A DNA stretch of 5,548 bases from positions 1-5,548 of the forward strand of contig MEXE01000051.1 of assembly GCA_001775555.1 (NCBI GenBank), written 5' to 3'. Under the pieces are notes generated by a model. That model was not told the DNA's origin, made no database searches, and saw only the letters and a program-made list of their open reading frames with translations. Positions 1-4,631 of the stretch are shown here, one piece after another (position 1 is the first letter of the stretch; each line of letters begins with the position of its first letter). This DNA is from Candidatus Amesbacteria bacterium RBG_19FT_COMBO_48_16. Its GTDB lineage: Bacteria > Patescibacteriota > Microgenomatia > CAZETR01 > Amesbacteraceae. Both the position numbers and the translations under genes were made by a program.

Positions 1-1643
1 TTTAATTCCTGTAAATCTTTCGACAGCTGGATCATGATTTGATTATATTGGGGACCGTTGGCTAAATTTTGCAATTCAAACGGGTCAGCACTTAAACTGT
101 AGAGTTCTTTTTCACCAGTTACTAATTCAATATATCTCCACTTGTTTGTCACAATACCCCAAAAGGCAGGGGTGATATAAAAGTCCTCCAAACCAGCCCA
201 TCTAATCAGTATTCCTTTACGCGAAAGAGATTTTTGTCCTTTCAAGAGGCCGACCAGACTTAATCCGTCGGGTTTACTCAATTTAACTCCGGCAAATTCT
301 GCTACTGTGGGAGCGATATCCACGTTTGTTACCGGAATATCAATTGATCTTCCCGGCACTACCGGGTTAAAAGGGTAATAGATAAACAACGGAATATGAT
401 TGCAGATTTTGTGACCGCAGGTTTTTGAGACCAAACGATGTTCACCAAAAGCTATGGAATTATCACTGATATAAATAATTATTGTATTCTCAAGAAGACT
501 TTTTTCCTGCAGAACCGATACAATTTTTTCAACCCACTCGTCAAGGGATAACAGCATCCTGTATTGGCTTTTTAGCATATCTCCCATTAGCTTTTCGTCT
601 CTTTTGGGCAGGTTTCTCATCCATTCCGGTTTGTCCGCGATGTCCTCTTCATTGAAATTTTTCCCCCTGACAATCTGACCCACATCAGCCTGTAAGTGTC
701 TAGGTGCCGGTATGAAAGGAGAGTGAGCGGTATATGGAGCAAAATAAAGAAAAAACGGGTGTTTTGTTTTTTGAATGAAGTCAACTGCCTTTTGGCCCAG
801 TACGTCCGTAGAATAATCAATTTCAGCCTCACCGTACCGGACTTTAACACCATTTTCCAATAAGTCGTAATTATAATAATTCGGCGGCCCTACAAAAGGG
901 CTCCATTCATCCCAACCTTCCGGTTTGTAAGCTCTTCGGTCACTGACCCAGCCGTTGAGATATTTTCCTATCAGAGCTGTTTTATATCCAGAATCGTGAA
1001 GTCTGGTAGCTAAATTGTCTTTTTCGTTAAAGAAGCGCATTTTGAGATTATCTTCAACCCCACTGGTATGCGAATATTGGCCTGAAAGTATTGCTGATCT
1101 TGACGGGCAGCACAAGGAAACGTTTACTGTCGCTTGCGCGAATTTGTACCAGTGACCAGCCAGGGAGCTCATATACGGCATCCTTTCAATAGATCCGTAC
1201 CTCTGATCATCGGCTACTATCAGGACTATATTCGGCCTGACTTTACTCGGAATCGGGGCGCTGCCCAGACGTGTATCCGGGGTAAGTACTGCTTTATCTT
1301 TGATTTGTTTACTTTGCGATTCCGCCTCGGTTTTAGATAAACCGGCGGCGTTTTTTATAATACTATTTTTATTTATCAGATCAGGAGCATATTCAATCAG
1401 CTCCTGAATATCATCATCTACTTCCATCAGTTGTCGGAGTGATTTTTTCTGCGATGCGCTGAGACCGGCCAATTCGGAAGATGCATATATTTTATTATTT
1501 ACCTCCCTTAACTTGACAATAAAACTCCGATTTGAATTTATAAACCATGTTAATACTACAATCAGACCTAACCCTACACTCAAAGAAATAAAAATCTTGT
1601 TCTTCAGTCCTAAAGAAAATTTCTTTTTACCTTTTATGCTCAC
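1..1643 (-). CDS. Membrane-anchored sulfatase, formylglycine type (C-terminus beyond window)
   Basis: The reading frame is open from a GTG at 1643 to the window edge (547 codons, no stop seen). An in-frame TAA at 1650-1652 makes this GTG the first possible start. By family knowledge it hydrolyses sulfate esters of sugars or glycans outside the membrane. Residues 1-16 are basic, 17-35 form one membrane segment (an uncleaved anchor), and 36-135 are a charged, mostly helical extension. The sulfatase domain begins at PNIVLIVADDQ (137-147), giving metal ligands Asp145/Asp146. The signature CCPSR (178-182) places the formylglycine precursor at Cys178. GKYLN (226-230), HSP (307-309), SDN (393-395) and GEH/K407 complete the site, and LYSLSADPFELQNLA (514-528) is the usual C-terminal motif. 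The surroundings of the signature resemble N-acetylglucosamine-6-sulfatases, but the substrate is not determined. Activity would need a formylglycine-generating enzyme, which is not in this window. It is more AT-rich than the genes at the right end. Confidence 0.93.
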   Translation of the reverse strand, partial: MSIKGKKKFSLGLKNKIFISLSVGLGLIVVLTWFINSNRSFIVKLREVNNKIYASSELAGLSASQKKSLRQLMEVDDDIQELIEYAPDLINKNSIIKNAAGLSKTEAESQSKQIKDKAVLTPDTRLGSAPIPSKVRPNIVLIVADDQRYGSIERMPYMSSLAGHWYKFAQATVNVSLCCPSRSAILSGQYSHTSGVEDNLKMRFFNEKDNLATRLHDSGYKTALIGKYLNGWVSDRRAYKPEGWDEWSPFVGPPNYYNYDLLENGVKVRYGEAEIDYSTDVLGQKAVDFIQKTKHPFFLYFAPYTAHSPFIPAPRHLQADVGQIVRGKNFNEEDIADKPEWMRNLPKRDEKLMGDMLKSQYRMLLSLDEWVEKIVSVLQEKSLLENTIIIYISDNSIAFGEHRLVSKTCGHKICNHIPLFIYYPFNPVVPGRSIDIPVTNVDIAPTVAEFAGVKLSKPDGLSLVGLLKGQKSLSRKGILIRWAGLEDFYITPAFWGIVTNKWRYIELVTGEKELYSLSADPFELQNLANGPQYNQIMIQLSKDLQEL

Positions 1644-1652
1644 TTTAAATTA

Positions 1653-1682
1653 ATCCTATGCAATAGCCTATATTTTTGTCAA
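1653..1682 (-). promoter_or_regulatory. Sigma70-type promoter of the sulfatase gene, near-leaderless
   Basis: On the minus strand a perfect TTGACA -35 box lies at 1677-1682. An 18-base spacer separates it from TAGGAT (4 of 6 matches to TATAAT) at 1653-1658. The expected transcription start, about 7 bases further on, falls near 1644-1647, only a few bases from the GTG at 1643. The AGGA inside the -10 box could be mistaken for a Shine-Dalgarno sequence, but it would probably not be transcribed. The inferred mRNA is therefore leaderless or nearly so. Confidence 0.65.
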
Positions 1683-1733
1683 GTCATCCGTCCCGCTTTT
1701 TGTCTACCGCGGCATCTGCATCAGAGGGGTCGC

Positions 1734-1757
1734 AGCCCTTCAACTTCGCTCAGGGCT
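1734..1757. repeat. Hairpin of REP-like type in the divergent intergenic region
   Basis: AGCCCT at 1734-1739 is exactly complementary to AGGGCT at 1752-1757, around a 12-base loop. The core CCCTTCAACTTCGCTCAGGG resembles, from memory, short dispersed intergenic repeats of the CCCTTCGAC...CTCAGGG kind found in many bacterial genomes. There is no T-run on either side, so it is not an intrinsic terminator. The surrounding 1683-1757 stretch is visibly richer in GC than its flanks. Only one copy is in the window, so calling it a repeat is inference. Confidence 0.4.
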
Positions 1758-1763
1758 ATAGCC
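1754..1763. promoter_or_regulatory. Perfect 10-base palindrome GGCTATAGCC, possible operator
   Basis: The ten bases equal their own reverse complement. They occupy the place where a -35 box would sit for the TATAAT at 1777-1782 (17-base spacer gives 1754-1759), and no recognisable -35 sequence is there. This could be a binding site for a dimeric regulator. It also shares bases with the right arm of the adjacent hairpin, so the symmetry may be incidental. Confidence 0.3.
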
Positions 1764-1776
1764 AAAACTTTAAGAC

Positions 1777-1782
1777 TATAAT
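1777..1782 (+). promoter_or_regulatory. Consensus -10 box of the hydrolase gene
   Basis: A perfect TATAAT lies 14 bases before the ATG at 1797. Transcription would start near 1789-1790, leaving a leader of about 7 bases, too short for a Shine-Dalgarno site. No -35 consensus is seen at the expected distance. An in-frame TAG at 1782-1784 blocks any earlier start codon. Confidence 0.55.
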
Positions 1783-1796
1783 AGTATTTATCCGGT

Positions 1797-2399
1797 ATGA
1801 AACAGCAAATTGTGGTTATTCACGGTGGAACAACTTTCGATACTTACGAGGAGTATATTTCAGATCTGAGAAACAGGGAAATTAGTTTGGAGAGATTGAG
1901 AATGCAGAGGGATTGGAAGGATACTCTGGCGGAGAGATTGGGTGAGAATTACGAGGTGCTGTTTCCCCGGATGCCGAACGGGACAAATGCCAGGTATGAG
2001 GAATGGGGAATCTGGTTTGGGCGGATTATTCCATTACTTAATGAAGATGTGATTCTGGTTGGTCATTCGCTGGGGGGGATATTTTTAGCCAAATATCTGT
2101 CGGAAAACTCTTTTCCCAAAAGAATAAAAGCTACTATATTAATTGCGACCCCATTTGATGACACTGACAGTGAAGAGAAGCTGATTGATTTTAAACTGCC
2201 TGACTCCCTGGCCAAATTTGCCAAACAAGGGGGAGCAATTTACTTAATTCAGAGCCGAGACGACCTGGTGGTCCCATTCGGACAGTTGGAAAAGTATAAA
2301 CAGGCCTTACCGGAGGCCAAAACATTAATTTTTGCGGATAGAGACCATTTCAAACAAGAAACCTTTCCGGAAGTTGTTGAATTAATCAGGAAACTTTAG
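1797..2399 (+). CDS. Alpha/beta hydrolase, RBBP9/YdeN-like serine hydrolase
   Basis: This 200-residue protein is a single small alpha/beta-hydrolase domain without signal peptide or membrane segment, so it is expected in the cytoplasm. It opens with the beta strand QQIVVIHGG (3-11), whose HGG is oxyanion-hole-like. The nucleophile elbow is GHSLGG (89-94) with Ser91. The acid is probably Asp156 in SRDDLVVP (153-160), with Asp155 as alternative, and the general base is His184 in DRDHF. Length and motif spacing fit the RBBP9/YdeN family, whose natural substrates are mostly unknown; esterase-type activity is the family inference. Residues 15-45 form a charged helical insert after the first strand. 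The ATG at 1797 is the first possible start, and the promoter TATAAT lies just upstream. A small unknown gene follows 35 bases after the stop. Confidence 0.88.
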   Translation: MKQQIVVIHGGTTFDTYEEYISDLRNREISLERLRMQRDWKDTLAERLGENYEVLFPRMPNGTNARYEEWGIWFGRIIPLLNEDVILVGHSLGGIFLAKYLSENSFPKRIKATILIATPFDDTDSEEKLIDFKLPDSLAKFAKQGGAIYLIQSRDDLVVPFGQLEKYKQALPEAKTLIFADRDHFKQETFPEVVELIRKL

Positions 2400-2434
2400 T
2401 CAAAGTTGTTTATTCCAGTTATGGGAATCAGCAA

Positions 2435-2779
2435 ATGAAAAAAGAAACCTTCCTAAGCAGAATTCAAAAAACCACCTTAACGGATTTGTTTGGGAAAGGT
2501 GAAAATCTTAGGCGATCTGTTGTAGAAATGCTAAGGGAAATGCCACAAGACCAAAATGGCGAAAATTTTAGACGGCTTCTTAGAGAAGTTCTTGAAACCG
2601 AATCGGGGGTAACGGGTGAGGAGATTGCCGACGAAGAAAGATTGGGAAGAGATGTGAGAAAAATTACAGACGGGGGGAAACGGGACCTGGTATATTGTGG
2701 GGCTGGTTATCAAGACAAACTAACATGGAAGAAGAAACTGCTATCCAAAAACAAGAAAGGGGAAGTTTTAATCCACTAA
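2435..2779 (+). CDS. Small protein of unknown function, possibly frameshifted at its end
   Basis: I do not recognise this 114-residue product. The ATG at 2435 follows a GGGA eight bases upstream, a modest ribosome site. Residues 1-75 are rich in Arg, Glu and Leu and look like two or three amphipathic helices; there is no signal peptide, membrane segment or known motif. It lies 35 bases after the hydrolase and, as read, overlaps the cupredoxin start at 2725 by 55 bases. The Lys-rich tail over that overlap does not look natural. If the run of six G at 2672-2677 had one base fewer, the frame would continue as GGNGTWYIVGLVIKTN and stop at TAA 2721-2723, one base before the cupredoxin ATG, giving about 95 residues. 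An indel, a real overlap or programmed slippage cannot be separated from sequence alone. Confidence 0.55.
   Translation: MKKETFLSRIQKTTLTDLFGKGENLRRSVVEMLREMPQDQNGENFRRLLREVLETESGVTGEEIADEERLGRDVRKITDGGKRDLVYCGAGYQDKLTWKKKLLSKNKKGEVLIH
2688..2696 (+). promoter_or_regulatory. Possible extended -10 promoter of the cupredoxin gene
   Basis: TGG followed by TATATT forms an extended -10 element (TGn plus 5 of 6 matches to TATAAT). It would start transcription near 2703, about 22 bases before the ATG at 2725. It lies inside the preceding small gene and has no -35 consensus, so it is tentative. Confidence 0.25.
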
Positions 2780-3195
2780 TTATAGTAGCGGTAGTGGTGG
2801 TCATAGGGATAGCGATAGCGGGATTGACTATGGTAAAAAAGGGCGGTCAGGTGGAAGGAACCCAGATTGCTGTAGAAGAGTCTGTCAATACGCAAGAGGT
2901 GCCAATGAGTGACACATCCGAAGTAAAAGTGGTAAATATAGAGGGCGGGGCTTTTTACTTTAAACCCAATGAAATCAGGGCCAAGGCAGGCGAGACGGTG
3001 AAAATAGTGTTTACAAACGCCGGAGGAATCCACGATTTTGTCATTGATGAACTAAGTGTCCAAAGTACTAAGATAAACGACGGGGAAACTACTGAAGTGG
3101 TGTTCACACCCCAAACGCCCGGAACTTTTGAATTTTACTGTTCGGTGGGCAATCACCGGGCAATGGGGATGAAAGGGACGCTGATAGTAGAATAG
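2725..3195 (+). CDS. Membrane-tethered plastocyanin-like cupredoxin
   Basis: The 156-residue protein has a short acidic/basic N-terminus, one membrane helix at about 17-36 (very rich in Ile and Val), a 30-residue linker, then a cupredoxin domain from about 65 to 156. Type 1 copper ligands are visible in the usual order: His103 in GIHDF, then Cys139, His144 and Met149 in the pattern C-x4-H-x4-M (CSVGNHRAMGM). These proteins bind one copper and pass electrons, or carry copper, on the outer face of the membrane. No lipobox is seen, so the anchor is the helix. The frame extends back to a TTG at 2695, but the ATG at 2725 is preferred because it gives a normal charged start before the helix. There is no clear ribosome site; translation may be coupled to the upstream small gene. 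No partner oxidase or reductase is in the window. Confidence 0.9.
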   Translation: MEEETAIQKQERGSFNPLIIVAVVVVIGIAIAGLTMVKKGGQVEGTQIAVEESVNTQEVPMSDTSEVKVVNIEGGAFYFKPNEIRAKAGETVKIVFTNAGGIHDFVIDELSVQSTKINDGETTEVVFTPQTPGTFEFYCSVGNHRAMGMKGTLIVE

Positions 3196-3213
3196 CATGA
3201 GTTTGGGAAACGC

Positions 3214-3219
3214 TATAAT
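3214..3219 (+). promoter_or_regulatory. Consensus -10 box of the lytic transglycosylase gene, near-leaderless
   Basis: A perfect TATAAT ends eight bases before the ATG at 3228. Transcription would begin about one or two bases upstream of the start codon, so the message is probably leaderless. There is no ribosome site between box and ATG and no -35 consensus upstream. Confidence 0.55.
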
Positions 3220-3227
3220 GCGGGTAT

Positions 3228-3857
3228 ATGAGCTGGGTGCAGGTTCTAATTGTTGCGGGGGTGGCGGCAATTACCAGTTTTTCCGGTACGGCGATATACC
3301 CATTTAACTGGAATTTGCGAGATGGCTTGAGGCCGAAATGGGTATATATCCAGCGTACCGGTTTTGCAAACATGAGTACGCTGACTATGATCAACAACCG
3401 CGATGTGTCCAGTCTTGCGGTGACAATTACCCCGACGGCGGCCGTAAGCCCGACAGCCGAACCCACAAGTAGTCCTACCCCCACGACAAAACCGAAGCCC
3501 AAACCTAAACCTAAACCCAAGCCAACTGCTGTCCCCTCTCCCACCCCTAAACCCACACCCAAGTACACTTCCGAGCAGATTTACCGGCTGATAGACAAAT
3601 TTGCCGGGCAGTACGGCGTGGACGCCAATTTGCTGCGGCATATTGCCGTGTGCGAATCCGGTTTTGACCCGGAAGCGACTAACCTTTCCTATGCCGGCTT
3701 ATTTCAATTTTCGCCTAATACCTGGGAAAAATACCGAAAGGTTCTGGGGGCTGCGACTGACCCGGAATTGCGGCTGGACGCGCAGGAAGCGGTACAGACG
3801 GCCGCGTATGTGCTGTCTGTCAACCAAGCTTACATCTGGCCGAACTGCATGCCATGA
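3228..3857 (+). CDS. Membrane-anchored SLT-type lytic transglycosylase
   Basis: This 209-residue protein has a membrane helix at about 3-23 (anchor or uncleaved signal), an extracytoplasmic spacer to about 65, a Pro/Thr/Lys-rich linker at 66-112 containing six Lys-Pro units (88-99), and an SLT-like domain from about 114 to the end. The catalytic Glu is probably Glu143 in CESGFDP. The second family motif is YAGLFQFSPNTW (155-166), where soluble transglycosylases usually have GLMQ. Such enzymes cleave the MurNAc-GlcNAc bond of peptidoglycan to give 1,6-anhydro ends; here the linker would let the domain reach the wall from the membrane. Cys142 and Cys207 are the only cysteines and could form a disulfide closing the domain, which is short at about 95 residues. 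The TGA stop is 12 bases before the next ATG. Confidence 0.88.
   Translation: MSWVQVLIVAGVAAITSFSGTAIYPFNWNLRDGLRPKWVYIQRTGFANMSTLTMINNRDVSSLAVTITPTAAVSPTAEPTSSPTPTTKPKPKPKPKPKPTAVPSPTPKPTPKYTSEQIYRLIDKFAGQYGVDANLLRHIAVCESGFDPEATNLSYAGLFQFSPNTWEKYRKVLGAATDPELRLDAQEAVQTAAYVLSVNQAYIWPNCMP
3489..3524 (+). repeat. Lys-Pro codon-pair repeat (six units) in the transglycosylase linker
   Basis: Six consecutive six-base units each encode Lys-Pro. Codons vary between AAA/AAG and CCG/CCC/CCT/CCA, so the protein repeat is better kept than the DNA repeat. This suggests selection on the stiff, positively charged linker. Unit number may vary between strains by slippage. The linker continues with Thr/Ser-Pro pairs on both sides. 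Confidence 0.85.
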
Positions 3858-3869
3858 GAGTACACTTAA

Positions 3870-4583
3870 ATGGTGGAGGTGATGTTTTTTGGATCAGCGT
3901 TTCTGGCTGAAGTAATCGGGACGATGGCCGGATTCGGATCTTCGACCGTATTTTTGCCGCTGGCCTTGCTGTTTTTTGATTTTAAAACGGCTCTGGTTTT
4001 GACCGCATTCCTGCATATCTTCGGCAATATTAACCGGATCGGCTTTTTCCGCCACGGGATAGACAGGCGCCTGGTCCGACTATTCGGGCTGCCGAGTGTG
4101 GCGGCAACTGTTTTGGGAGCTGTCCTGGTGCCATTTATACCCCAGCAGATATTGAAAACAATCCTGGGATATTTTCTGGTAGGGTATGCCGGACTGTCCC
4201 TGGCAAAAGAGACGTTAAAGTTCGGAGCTGCCTGGGAAAACGCAGTGGCGGGGGGTTTACTGTCGGGGTTTTTTGCCGGGTTGATCGGGACGGGCGGGGC
4301 TTTGCGGGGGGCTTTTTTGACAGCGTTTAACCTGCCTAAAAACAAATATATCGCAACCGCCGCCGCTATAGCGCTGGCGGTGGATGTAACCCGAATCCCT
4401 GTGTACCTGAAACTTGGCTTTTTGGACAGCAAATACACGGCTTATCTAATGCCACTGTTTGCGGTTGCGCTGGCAGGATCTTGGGTAGGGAAAAAAATGG
4501 TGGACCGGATACCGCAAAGAATATTCATGAAACTGGTCCTTTTGGCCATTCTGGCGGTGGGACTGAAATTGGCGCTGGGTTAG
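3870..4583 (+). CDS. TauE/SafE (TSUP) family membrane permease
   Basis: The 237-residue protein is hydrophobic almost throughout, with about seven or eight membrane helices. The two halves each carry the Gly-rich motif of the family: AGFGSSTVFLP at 20-30 and AGLIGTGGALRG at 136-147. Length is normal for TSUP proteins (about 240-260). Known members export or import sulfite, sulfoacetate, taurine-related compounds or other small anions; the substrate here cannot be read from sequence. The start is uncertain. ATG 3870 lies 12 bases after the transglycosylase stop and has no clear ribosome site. ATG 3882 overlaps a strong GGAGGTGAT at 3875-3883, which is too close for normal spacing. Either choice leaves the domain intact. 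GC content is higher than at the left end of the window. Confidence 0.88.
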   Translation: MVEVMFFGSAFLAEVIGTMAGFGSSTVFLPLALLFFDFKTALVLTAFLHIFGNINRIGFFRHGIDRRLVRLFGLPSVAATVLGAVLVPFIPQQILKTILGYFLVGYAGLSLAKETLKFGAAWENAVAGGLLSGFFAGLIGTGGALRGAFLTAFNLPKNKYIATAAAIALAVDVTRIPVYLKLGFLDSKYTAYLMPLFAVALAGSWVGKKMVDRIPQRIFMKLVLLAILAVGLKLALG

Positions 4584-4592
4584 TGGTAAAAT
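4563..4592 (+). promoter_or_regulatory. Candidate promoter of typA
   Basis: CTGAAA at 4563-4568 (4 of 6 matches to TTGACA) is separated by 18 bases from TAAAAT at 4587-4592, which is preceded by TGG, an extended -10 element. Transcription would start near 4599 and give a leader of about 33 bases to the ATG at 4632. The promoter overlaps the end and stop codon of the permease gene. Confidence 0.45.
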
Positions 4593-4631
4593 ATGGTGCC
4601 CAAAGGTGATTATTTGGCCTGGGGTTTTTTT

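Noticed and set aside
1734..1763. Hairpin/palindrome as an intrinsic terminator
   Set aside because: No T-run follows on either strand, and no transcript is expected to end here because both flanking genes point away.
1676..1885. Plus-strand frame beginning in the divergent intergenic region
   Set aside because: It crosses the hairpin and promoter elements and overlaps the hydrolase start in another frame; its composition is not coding-like.
2695..2724. Earlier TTG start for the cupredoxin
   Set aside because: It would add ten residues (MWGWLSRQTN) with no ribosome site, while ATG 2725 gives a normal charged start before the membrane helix.
3489..3524. Short tandem repeat as a possible CRISPR or minisatellite
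   Set aside because: The units are in frame, encode Lys-Pro, vary in codon choice and have no spacers, so it is a protein linker.
3104..3568. Minus-strand frame of 154 codons with a striking Gly-Leu-Val repeat
   Set aside because: It is the mirror of the Lys-Pro/Thr-Pro linker of the transglycosylase; the sense protein has family motifs and this one has none.
3855..3857. TGA recoded as an amino acid (code 4 or 25)
   Set aside because: This TGA ends the transglycosylase right after its domain and 12 bases before the next gene, and no other gene needs an in-frame TGA.
3866..4438. Minus-strand frame of 190 codons opposite the permease
   Set aside because: It lies antisense to a well-supported TSUP permease, is unusually rich in Pro, Lys and Ala, and shows no motif.
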